Below are positions 11,757 through 22,609 of a stretch of DNA of 64,000 bases, one piece after another. The stretch's first letter is position 1. Each line of letters opens with the position of its first letter. Under the pieces are notes generated by a model. The model searched no databases. It worked only from the letters and a program-made list of their open reading frames with translations, and was not told the DNA's origin. This DNA comes from Limanda limanda (Eukaryota; Chordata; Actinopteri; Pleuronectiformes; Pleuronectidae), in the NCBI RefSeq assembly GCF_963576545.1, contig NC_083653.1:18255639-18319638 (forward strand), written 5' to 3'. The translations under genes were made by a program, and so were the position numbers.

Positions 11757-12267
11757 CTCAGTGTAGGTCTTGAGTATTAACATTTATTCAAAACTTTCTC
11801 TAAATGTCCCTATGGGTAAAAAGCACAAGGCTTTCATTTACACAAGTTATTCCATTTGAATCACTTTGTCCAACAGTTGTATTTCCTGGTTTGCTCAAGT
11901 TACACAAATGAAAAACATTCACTATTTGAATGGATGCAAAATGAAAATTTCAGCATGTTCTCTAAAATATTTGCCTTGTATTGTTTTTTTGAAACGATTT
12001 CTACTCTCCTTCAGAACTCTGTTTGCAAAGTAGTGAATATTACCTCTGTATTGTCACTGTGGATATTGTTTACCAGCAAGTGTTGCATTATGCAATACAT
12101 CTTTATATGTTTTAATATCTATGTTCAGTTGTGTCCACAAGGGAATATTAAAAAATATATTAATATTTTCCATTGTGTTTTTGGTTTTAAGGCTTGTTTT
12201 AACTTGGGCATGGAGAGGAATCTCTCACTTTTGTATTAAATGTGTTTAATTTTATAACCAGAAAGGC

Positions 12268-12578
12268 TCCAAGTAGAGTGCACACCTCCACCAAGGCCAA
12301 ACAACATTCCCCTTAAATTCAATAAAGCTGCATCAATTTACCATGAATTATTCTCTGAGAAATAAAGAAAGATGTTGAAAAACTTCCTATCTCGCAATGT
12401 TAAAAGAAAAAGAGAAATCCTGGATGCACCTCCTCATCTAAAATGTAATGGGTTCATTCTTGGTTATATCCCACTTCAATTTCAAGGCATCCATCAAGTG
12501 GAGTCATTTTTGCATTATCCTGCAAAAAAGCAAATAAGCAAATAAATTAAGAAGAACAACAAGCTCATTGGCGATGAT
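12268..12578 (-). mobile_element. Dispersed element of the same family, reverse orientation
   Basis: Begins AGAGTGCACACCTCCACCAA, followed by GGCCAAACAACATTCCCCTT and AATTCAATAAAGCTGCATCA. The right part has CCATCAAGTGGAGTCATTTT and CATTATCCTGC. It is diverged from its neighbour at 11390 but has the same layout. Confidence 0.6.
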
Positions 12579-12989
12579 AATCATTAAGATTTTCTTTTGG
12601 TAAATATTAAACTTTTGTTCTTTTGGACTATGACACCAGACAGATTCCAGACGTGTAATACCAACATTGTGCCACATGTGGCCGCTATACACCTCAGAAT
12701 GAACGCCATTTTCTCTGCAGCCACACTGAGCACATGGCTTAGTTATTAAAGACTCTTAAAAGATACGAAAAATATTTTACATCCAATATACTTGGACTGA
12801 TAATACTGCATTCAACATTCTCGCATTTTGAGACAATTTTTAGCATTGGTCGCCCAAAGGTTGCATTGTTCAGTAAATAGTGGGATAAAAATCAGGTGGA
12901 ATAAATGTAAAGTTAATGTAAATGTGTGTGTAGTGTAATTTTAATGAAACAAAGCTGCAATTGCTACAACGGTGATAATTGTAGCACCA

Positions 12990-13351
12990 GCAGGTGGAAA
13001 TAGACGTAACGCGGATCAGCTAATCAGCGCGCACACAGGACCGGATGTAACGTCAGAAGGCGGGACCTTGAACATATAGTCTGTTCACGTACTGTTGTAA
13101 TAATAGGAAAAAGGAGTTGTCAGTTGGCTTAAGTCCCACGACTTTCCTCTCAAATCGAAACAACTCCCTCACAACCTTGTATTTATCGTGCAGACATAAG
13201 AAATGTGAATTACAGTGCTATTTAAACTCTGTAAACACATGGATGCATTTTCTTTCTTCAAAACACACGACCCCACACTGAAGTTTGAACGACGACGCGG
13301 GGGGAAAGTGGACCCTCCGACGAGCACGCGAACGCACCGTAAACCAAAACA
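12990..13351 (+). promoter_or_regulatory. sccpdh: Probable sccpdh promoter and 5' UTR
   Basis: CpG density and GC content rise sharply here against AT-rich flanks. Motifs seen are GGACCGGATGTAACGTCAGA at 13037-13056 (an ETS-like core one base from CCGGAAGT beside a CRE-like ACGTCA), GGCGGGAC (a GC box), and a GC-rich stretch from 13285 up to the ATG. No TATA box sits at a useful distance. This fits a housekeeping CpG promoter. The transcription start was not determined. Confidence 0.5.
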
Positions 13352-13556
13352 ATGGCGGCGCCCGTGAGCTCGGTGCCCCTCAGGCCTTATCACATTATCG
13401 TGTTCGGTGCCACGGGCTTCACGGGCCGGTTTGTGGTGGAGGAGGTGGCCCGCTGCGCCGCGGAGAGAACCGGGGCTGGCCCGCTGAAATGGGCGGTGGC
13501 CGGGAGAAGCAGAGAGCGGCTGGAGGAAGTGTTGGAGCGAGCCGCGGAGAGGCTGT
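13352..13556 (+). CDS. sccpdh: sccpdh exon 1: start and Rossmann fold motif
   Basis: The ATG at 13352 sits in AACAATGGCG, a good context. The frame reads MAAPVSSVPLRPYHIIVFGA, then TGFTGRFVVEEVARC. The donor is CTGT|GTAGGT and leaves one base (T) that joins CT of exon 2 to give Ser. A longer open reading past 13556 is intron read-through. Confidence 0.93.
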
Positions 13557-16500
13557 GTAGGTGGAGACATGGCGGAGGGAGAGGAGATAAGGGTTGTTTT
13601 TAAGATGCTGACTGTGTGGTCAACTCTGGACTGACCGGGTCTCTGTGGTGTTTGTGGTCTGTGCTGCTCATGTAGCTGCAAGTCAACACTTTTGAACTTG
13701 ACCCCTGAATATAGCTCCTTGTCAGCTAGCTTCAAAATGTTCAACAGTAAAACCGACAAGTGCTTTTACAATTATTTCATATCAATGAAGTGCAGCTAAA
13801 CGCCGTTATAAAAGAATATATCATAATAATATTGGATATTTTCATCTTGGTAAATCAGAAATGAAGTCAGCTCAAAAATGTAACCGTGTTTGTTCTATAG
13901 CTGGAACCAATACTGAATGACAAACAGGTAGATTTCACATAAACGACATTTAGCTGCATGCACTTATACAAATATATAATTTAATATTAACATCTGACAT
14001 TTTCAGCATGGTGCACAATAGCTCTGAATAAAATCTAGCTCAAAATTGCTTTGCTCACAGTTCGTTCCTGAGAAACTTAACCCTCAATTTAAAGGCTACG
14101 ACCTATTATTGACTACTGTGATGTTGTTTATCAAAATGCACTGAAATCACGTCTTGTCCCATTTAACAAAGCATCTAATAGACTCTGGAGATTTACACTT
14201 GGATTTCCTTTCCTCACTAATCAATAGACAATGTATAATGCACTTAAATTGAATCCGTAAATGTAAGAGGACACGTTCACTGGCTGCAACTGATTCAAAT
14301 GTATTCACTTCAATTATCCTTATTAACAACAATATACTCTTCCATTGAATTTGAATGATCAACTTGTTTAAAGCCCCATCAGACTGTAATAAGTCACCTG
14401 CTGATAGTATCTCCATTTCCTCACCTGGAACCCTTTTCTAACAAGAAGACAGGACATCTCTATAACAGATGGACGGCTATTGTTGTTCTTTGGCCACCTT
14501 CTGGCTGGAATGATTTATTAATGTGTTTGGTCTGTTATTGTCTGTTTCTTGTTTGCTTTTTTGTGTTGCCTGTGTGTACATTGTGATATCTGCTAGTATA
14601 CCCTCTAAAAGGAGATGGTAAATCTCAAGGAGTTTATACGAATAAATAAATAGGAAACTAAAATGCTTATCATAAATTTAGGGCTACAGTCTGATGTTAA
14701 CACACCATAAAAATCAGGTTTGAGCCGTGTATTATCCAGACACATGTATAACACACAGTGAAATATTTTCTCCTGTTTTTCTCAGCTATGCCTGAGGTGA
14801 GGACAGACACTGAAATCATCGTTGCTGATGTGTCTGTTGAGGAATCGATGGCCGCCATGTGTCAACAAGGTGTGGTGGTTCTCAACTGTGTGGGACCAGT
14901 AAGTGTTGGTTTTGTCAGGGGTTGAAACGAAGGGAATGTAGAGATGATGTTTGACACATGTTACATCGGAATAAAACCCACAGCACTCTGATCACGTGGT
15001 TTGTGTTTGAAACAATGCTGTCTCTGTCCCTGCAGTACAGATTTTATGGTGAACCTGTGGTCAAAGCTTGCGTTGAAAATGGAGCTCACTATGTGGATAT
15101 CTGTGGAGAACCTCAGGTACTGTGTTAAACGTCTTTCTGTATTTCTCACCTGTTGGTTAATAATAATTCTGTGATTTGTTAAGGTTTTATGGATTTGAAA
15201 AATGACTACTCCTTAAGTCGACTTAAGATCAGACATTATTTGCATCTGTTTGTGTTTGACGTGCAAATACGATGTAACACATTTGTGTTTTTGTGCGTTT
15301 TTGGTCGTCCATTCTGAGCAGTTCCTGGAGCGCATGCAGCTTGAGTATCACACCAAGGCCTTGGACAAAGGAGTGTTTGTGATAGGCAGCTGTGGCTTCG
15401 ACTCCATACCAGCCGACCTGGGGATTCTCTACACACACAGGCAGTTCAAAGGTAGGAAAAAAACAGAAGACATATGAGGTGAAAATGGTAAAATCAAAAG
15501 ATGTACATTGCTTACCACAGCAAAAACACTTCAGTGGTTTCAGAGACTTGCGTTTATTTTTATTTTGCTCAAATTTAACACTTGCAGAAATATCTACTTG
15601 TCTCATTGAATACATTTTAAAGTTTTTTTAAATATCAACAAATAATCAGAAACAGTTTTTGTTTTGTTTTGATCTGATTTATACAAAGGCTTACAGTTAC
15701 ATTTATTTGAACTCACACATTTGATTGTATTTTCTGGTAAATTCTGAATGCACCTTGTTCTTCATCTTTGTCTGATTTCAGGAACACTGACGGCTGTGGA
15801 GAGCTTCCTGAAAATTAGCAGTGGGCCTGAGGTAGCCTTAATAACTACAACCTTTGCACTGCATGATAGGAAATGTAGTTTGATACACTTTGTTGACCCT
15901 TTTAAAAAGTAAAGTGACGGTATCTGATCTGTCACTAAAAAAGGCACAAGGCACAATGCATGACTAATCATGGATAGTACACATTAGAAAATACAAAACA
16001 GACACAAAGCTTAAACATATAACATTGGTTTACGGCACCTGACACCATGACAGCATTTAAAGTGCTCTCCCTCCTTTAACAGGGGATGTGTGGTCATGAC
16101 ACCACTTGGCAGTCTGCTGTGCACGGCTTCGCAGACAGCGGCTCTCTCCGCCAGCTGAGGAAGAAGTTTGGCTACAAGCCGCTGCCTGTAGTTGGAGCCA
16201 AAGTCCAAAAGAGGTAAGACTATAACTGAGCAATTACTGTCTGGCTAAAACACTTCACTTTGAATAATATCACCTTTATTTGAATGTGGAGCTTGGCCAG
16301 AAGTCCATTAATACAGGGATGTGTCATGTCTCTTCTGAACAGCAGGGAGAGATGTTCCCAGTGAAACTGATACGTCTTAATTCTTATTCCTGACCTACAT
16401 TTGAATATTTGAATGCAAAGTAAATGATAGGAGTACTATTTAGCTGTGATACCTTCATTTAAAATATAGTGCAGTTTGAGCAAATGCAATCATCAGCAAA

Positions 16501-19500
16501 TAAATGTAAGTTGATGAAATGTTATATATTGGAGTACATTATGTGGTACAAATCTTACCTTAAATGTTCACTTTTTGGAGAGAAAACCTTAATTTTGCCA
16601 AGTTAGTTTAGCCTCAGAGGCTGAAAGTAAGTTACTACATAAGAATCCAGCACAATTTGCAAACTGTTACTGTCTGTGTGGCTGCGACTTACATTCAGTG
16701 AGATTTTATTAGAGTGTGGGACCTGGCAGTGATAAGGGGAAAGATTTAAAGGACCATCAGTGGATGAAACGAGCTCCAACAAAACTGTGCTGATGCTGCA
16801 GGCAGAGTTAGATTTGGTGAAGTACACCACTTAGCTTTCTCTCTGTGTAATTTGTGTGTATCTGTGTGTGTTTGTGTGTCTGCAGGGGTTTTGTGTTTTT
16901 CAGTAAGGAGATCGAGCAGTATGCCATCCCATTCATGGGTTCTGACCCCTCCGTTGTCAAGAGAACCCAGCGTTTCCTTTACGATGAGGAACAACAGTTA
17001 CCAGTAAGATTACAACAACACAGGCACTGAAACCATGGTTACAGTTTCTCTATTCATTACAGTGGTTGTTAACCCTAGGGACGTTTCTTTGTAATCACTG
17101 GTTACACTTGAGGTCTGTCCAAATGTAGAATGCTTTTCTTTCCTCATTAAACATTTAGCATATCTGGTACTTTGGAAGTATTTTGGATTCCTCCTCAGAT
17201 TTCCCTCTGGCTTAGTAGAACAGCTTGAAACAGAGGGATGGTTTCCATGTACCTCCCTTAGTCTCAGGCAGGAATGCTTAATCACATCACTTGCATTATT
17301 CTGTATGTGCCAGTAGAACATCTGATTTTAAAAACACAACCATAAATGGTCAGAAATGCTCCATAGTCTTGGTGTTGTTTATGTTCTAAGCTGCATTACT
17401 GAAATAATTGCTGAATACCTAAATGGGTTCACATACACATGGCTGCTGGCAATGGTCTCATTTCACTTATGGATGGTTAATATGGGTGTTGCAGCAAACA
17501 GTAGAGGATATAAATAATGCAGGCACATGGGTTATATTTGTTAGGCCTCATGGATATTACACACTATTTACAAGGAAAGTGCAAACAGTAACTTTATTGA
17601 TGGAAGAATTAACAACATTTTTCTCTTTCTTGTGAAAACACAAATTCATAAAAACCTATTTGCACATTTCCTCAATTACATTCACACAGGGGTTTTGCTT
17701 CTGCACCCTTTATGTTGTGCTCTGGTTTCATAGTAGCTTATGTTTTGCTGACTTCAGAATGATAATGCTGTGTAGGTGAGATTACACAGTTGGTTTCAGT
17801 CAGTTTCAGAATGTCTTACAAATCAAAAGATGAATTCTTAACAAGTAAAATGTCCTCAACTTCCAGAGTTAACCTGGTCTATTATGACAAGTTACTCATA
17901 GTCAGCTAACACTAGCAAACTTTAGATGGATATTTTTTGTGTAGCTTTGTATAACACTGTATTACAGTGTGATCAAATGTAACTGTAATATATCTTCAGA
18001 GCTTGGTATCATGCTTTTGATACTAGTGCTAAATCAATACTTTTAAAACAGCACCGGTGCCTAAATGATGTCAGAACTGATTCTTGCAGTCGACGGTAAG
18101 AATAGCTTTTTTTATAGCTTATACAAATTAGTGTAAAGTGTACTTAACTTAAATATGCAAATATAAATAAATGCAATAGAAAAATCCCATTATAATTCTA
18201 TTTCAGTTTCAGTGATTAATACAACAAAATGCTCTCAGCTACAAAATTGATCAACTGTCTCCTCATCGCAGGGCCCACACTGATTTGCTCAGCATGTTGA
18301 CTCGAGTTTGAGGAAGCTACTAGCTAACTGTAGGCTAATGCTACACACTGCCATGTACAGAGTGTGTTGCCACCAGAGTAAAGTGTAATGTTACTTATAT
18401 GTGGTGATGTTAATGTGACTCAGGCACCGAAATGAGACACAGAAATCTGCATTGTGATTCAGCAGCAGCAGTGTAGGAACTGGTGCCTGATTTCAACCCT
18501 ACACATCATCATGTGCTGGCTGTGATGTTTATGTAGGTCAAGTGCACTGTACCATGCAAAAACAATTATAGGACCCATTAGTGTTAGAAAAAGCTTCTGA
18601 GAAAGAGACCTGGCCAAGACAGTTCCGCAAACTACACCTGCTACCATTTCCTGCATGATAAAGTGAGTTCTCCTCATCTCACAGCTCATTGTGCCTTCCA
18701 ACCCTGAGGCTCCATCACAGCACAATTTACAATATTTCCATGTTATCAATAATTTGGCACAACCTGTTCCAGGCAGTGAATTACCAGGCATGCTCTGCAT
18801 CACTTTGCTCTGCCTCAGAAAAATAAAGCACCGCTTATATCTCAGTGTTCTGTGTCCCTGAGGAACACAGGTTTGGGACGCTGCATTAAGTGACACAAAA
18901 AGGTTGAATATTCACGGCACCTTGTCCTTCTTATCATATGTAAACATTAGTATATAGTACGTGGTTGGCTTCCTGCCGATGAAGAGCAAAGTCTCTGTTT
19001 CCCTGGTGCACCTGTAACTAGGTCAGCCATTCCAGCAGCTGTCACTGTTTTGATCAAAGCCAGAGACACAGGCGTTAATAAAAATATCTCATTACATTGT
19101 TTAGAACGCAATCTACCAGTGGAGTGGAAATCTGATGAGTCATCTGTAGTGATTCATCACTTTCCTCCCCACTGCCACATAACTCCCTGAGACATCTCAT
19201 CTCATCCTGCCCTCTCTCTTCCCTCCTTTTTTTCCCCTTCCTCTGTTTTCTCCTCTGCAACGTAACAAAGTGTGACAGGGTTTGAGTATTTCCTGGATCC
19301 ACTGTATCTCCCTCACCACCTGCCCTCCTCTCACTTCACTTTCTTCTCCTATCTCCTCCCCCTCCTCCCCATTCTCTCTCGGCGAACCACCTCTTATCTT
19401 TCCTCTCTCTCTGTCACCTTTAATTTCCCGTTCTTACATCACACATTCTCCCTCTGCTTCGTTCGTCCACAGCTGCAGTACAGCGCCTACGTCGGGATCG

Positions 19501-22038
19501 GCGGCCTCTTCTCCGTGGTCAAGTTCTTCTCTGGCGGCCTGATCTTCTGGTTCATGGCCAAATTCAGCCTTGGCAGGAGACTCCTGACCAGGGTAACTAC
19601 GTCATCCTCCCAACAACTGCATATTATTGTTCATCTCCTGTGGTATTAAAGGGATAGTTTACAGAAAAATGTAAATGCACTCATTATCTACTCTCCACTA
19701 TGGCGATGGAGGGGTGAGTGAAATGTTTGAGTCCACAAAACACTTTTGGAGTCTCAGGGGTAAAAAGTGTTGCAGCCAAATCCAATACAATTGAAGTAAT
19801 AGGGACCCCTTCTTCTGACATAATAAAACAACAGAACAAAAACACAACACATCTCCATACTGTCGTCCAAGTGTCCGCAAACCCCAATATTCATATTTGA
19901 CTCGAAAGTGTGTCTTTTACACCATGTTCTTAGCCTAAATATCCTCTGATAACCTCCTCTGAGCAGCGGTCTACATCTGCTAGCATCGCTACTTCTGGTA
20001 GTGGACTTTCAGGCTTAAAACATGGTGTAAATGATGCTGTGAGTCGAATATGAATGTCGGGGGTTGCAGTTCACCCGCTCCTCCATCGGCATAGTGGTGA
20101 ATAGATAATGACTAAATTTTCTTTTTTCGGTGAACTATCTCTTAAATGGTCCAGAGCAGATCTGTTTGGGAAAGTAGCCCCTTGGATGAAAAGTGGCAGC
20201 TTCAAGACACTGACTTAAAATGGTTATACCAGCATTTAATGGATGAACGTCACTGTAAGGTGTCAGTGTTTTGCTGAAAGGCTTAAGAGTTGCTTGTATT
20301 AAATACAGCAGCAGAGTGTGGAAACTACTGTGACACTTTAAGTAGAGAAATGTTTCAAAGCAACATGGATTATACTGTTTTAATACCTCATTTTAAACCA
20401 AGAAGTCAGTTTATGAGTTAAGGAGTCTGTGTGTTGAATAGTATTTGATTTGACCGTCTTGTCGTTCCCAAAGTTTCCATCCTTCTTCTCCTTTGGCGTG
20501 TTCAGCAAGGCTGGTCCAACCACGAAGCAGGTGAGAGAGTTTATTACTTCCGCCAGGGAGGTTATGTTTTAATCTGCATTAGTTTGCATGTTTGTTTGTT
20601 TGTCATTCTGCAGGATTAGATGTCGCAGGTCCCAGACAGGTAACCTTGCAAACCGTTATCCTGATAAAAAGGTCACAGGAGCAGACAGGAAAACATTAGG
20701 CTGCTACTGCGTTGACTCCTCGCAGCAGTGTTTAATCTGTGTCTCCATATGTGAGAGCGGCAAATAAACATCTCTTTACAAAGCTTTCTGCTTTACCATA
20801 TGCAATTTCACATTTTGGTAGATTTAAAAGTGTCAAATTAACCGTACACATGTAACCATACTTAAGTATTCAAAAACTGCTCAATACATTTTTTTATTAA
20901 ATTAGTTGATTTATATATTTTTGGTCAACGAAGAATTATTCAGTTACAATTACAATTCTATTTATTTACTTGTTTCCTGGTACAGTAAGTTGTGCTGTCA
21001 AAGCCTGTTTGATTCCCGATCGTCTCGTCAACATCCTCTCTCCTCATTCATCTCTCTGTCTCTCTCAGATGGAAGACACCTGTTTCAGCCTGACGTTTTT
21101 CGGGGAGGGTTACTCAGAGGACACCGACCCCTCGAAGGGCCGACCCGACGCTAAGATCTGCACTCAGGTCATTGGAGCAGGTAACACGGCCACGGCTCAG
21201 CCGACGTGTGGTACAATGACAGGCTTCAATACAAGTTCATACCATTCCATACCAGTTAACTGTAGAGGTAGAGACACTGTACAAGTCCCAAGTCATTTTC
21301 TAAACTGTTGGGAGCTGGTGCTTTTCTCGTGGACTATTTTTAGCTGCGGATTAATCTGCATGTGTGAGATTGTATGGCTGCTGGGTGGTGTATGTGTGTT
21401 GAGGCTAAATAAGATAAAGTCTGTGTGTTGATGGTAACAAAGAAGCTGGTTCCCACTGTTAACTACATGTACGCTGTTTGGGGCTGTGCCTCAGGAGTTA
21501 GAGCGGGTCGCCGACTAACCACAAGGACGGTGGTTTGATATAAGTGTCCTTGGGCAAGATACTGAACCATGATGGCCCTGGTGTATAAATAGTCTGTTAT
21601 AATATAGTATTCTTAAATCCCCTCGTACTATCCATGTAGTTTGTGTTGTAAATAGTATTTAAAACATTATCACATCTCTTCATCTCCATGTCTGCCTCTT
21701 GTTGTTGACAGAACCTGGTTATGTAGCCACCGTGTCCGCGATGGTACAAGCAGCTGTGACCTTGCTGAATGAATTGCACTCGCTGCCCAGGAGGTCAGTT
21801 TTTTTCCCCTTTTCTTTTCTTCTTTACTTTTCCTCCCTTTGTCATAATTGAGAAGATTTGCTCTTTATGTCTCATCTATTCTGTTTTCTCTCTCTCTCTC
21901 TCTCTCTCTTCTGTCTCCCTTGCCATTGACATTGACAGGGGGGGGGTGTACACTCCAGGAGCCGCCTTCTATAAAACCAGTCTCATCGACCGCCTCCAAA
22001 ACCACGGCATCAAGTTCTCAGTCAGAGAGCACCAGTAG
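13352..22038 (+). CDS. sccpdh: Saccharopine dehydrogenase-like oxidoreductase, complete 12-exon gene
   Basis: Exons: 13352-13556, 14786-14898, 15036-15116, 15322-15451, 15782-15831, 16083-16213, 16886-17003, 19473-19592, 20474-20530, 21069-21180, 21712-21793, 21939-22038. All have AG/GT borders and compatible phases; the sum is 1299 bp, or 432 residues plus TAG, close to the human protein. The N-terminus has a Rossmann NAD(P)-binding motif, FGATGFTG (residues 18-25), followed by WAVAGRSRERL. Other family blocks are VVLNCVGP, YRFYGEPVVKAC, GFDSIPADLG, GSLRQLRKKFG, IPFMGSDPSVVKRTQR and VYTPGAAFYKTSLIDRL. Exon 8 encodes a hydrophobic stretch (GGLFSVVKFFSGGLIFWFMA), matching the membrane or lipid-droplet-associating region of the family. 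The physiological substrate of vertebrate SCCPDH is unsettled; it is not the lysine-pathway enzyme. Teleosts can carry two copies, and I cannot tell which this is. Confidence 0.95.
17004..19472 (+). other. sccpdh: Large sccpdh intron 7
   Basis: This 2.5-kb intron contains motifs such as AGCACCGGTGCCTAAATGAT (18051) and AACTGGTGCCTGATTT (18478), probably remnants of a diverged DNA element. It ends with a long CT-rich stretch (19201-19472) before exon 8. No exon-like block was recognised. Confidence 0.5.
19646..20145. mobile_element. TTAA-flanked foldback MITE in sccpdh intron 8
   Basis: The element is bordered by TTAA on both sides (19646-19649 and 20142-20145), with ends AGGGATAGTTTAC and, read inwards from the right, GAGATAGTTCACC. 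Long imperfect inverted arms follow: CACTATGGCGATGGAGGGG (left) pairs with the complement of CTCCTCCATCGGCATAGTG (right), and TTACACCATGTTCTTAGCCT with AGGCTTAAAACATGGTGTAA. TTAA duplications point to a piggyBac- or Kolobok-like superfamily. It lies wholly in the intron between sccpdh exons 8 and 9 and has no coding frame. Confidence 0.75.
20546..20620 (+). repeat. Truncated copy of the same dispersed family in sccpdh intron 9
   Basis: TTACTTCCGCCAGGGAGGTT followed by ATGTTTTAATCTGCATTAG and a GTTT repeat corresponds to the first 70 bp of the 61761 copy. It starts about 20 bp after the exon 9 donor. Confidence 0.55.
21887..21910 (+). repeat. sccpdh: (TC)n at the sccpdh exon 12 acceptor
   Basis: Twelve TC units lie about 30 bp upstream of the exon 12 acceptor and probably serve as the polypyrimidine tract. 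Confidence 0.85.
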
Positions 22039-22608
22039 CACTTCAACAGTAACCAGTGAGCACAGTAAATGTTGCAGCATGTACAGATACAGAGTATTGT
22101 ATTTGTCGTGGTATTGACTGGAGATGATACCTTTCCTCCAGTCAACATGACGACTTCTTACTGTTATTGTCATTGTAAAATCCTTGAACCCTGCATGTGT
22201 TGTTTTCACTTAAGCTGAGTCACTCAGAAGTTTTGTTAGAGCAGCAGTTAACACAACCATGTCATTTAATGTCAGGCCAGCTGAGACTTAAAAATAATCC
22301 TTTTCCTCTCTGTGTTCACCTGCAGAAACAGACCTTGTGTTTTCTGTCTCTGTGAAAGGAAAAAAATAGATAAATATTAAAAGGTTTCCTCTCAACTCTC
22401 TGAGATACTCTGCTGCTGCTTCTACATTTATATCTCTACATTTGTCCACAGTTAAGTAGTTAAATGCAGATGTAAAAAATGTACACATGTGAAATGTTGT
22501 TTTAGTAAATTATTAAGATGATTTTATGAATCATATTTTATGAAACAATATGTGCATTTGTACTTGAAATGTATAAACAGAGCAATAAATTTGAACAAGA
22601 CCTGCCCA
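22039..22608 (+). other. sccpdh: sccpdh 3' UTR with polyadenylation signal
   Basis: Non-coding sequence follows the TAG at 22036-22038. A canonical AATAAA at 22584-22589 would place cleavage near 22600-22610, giving a UTR of about 570 nt. An AAAAATAGATAAATATTAAA stretch near 22361 contains ATTAAA-like hexamers that could give a shorter form. Confidence 0.55.
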
Positions 22609-22609
22609 A

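Noticed and set aside
15838..15882. AACTACAACCTTTGCACTGC ... GTAGTT palindrome-like motif resembling a ZNF143 site
   Set aside because: Too diverged from the ACTACAATTCCC consensus and common in fish repeats; no promoter nearby.
18459..18896. 145-codon open frame on the minus strand in sccpdh intron 7
   Set aside because: No recognisable domain, Cys/His/Met-rich random composition, no splice context, and it overlaps probable transposon remnants.
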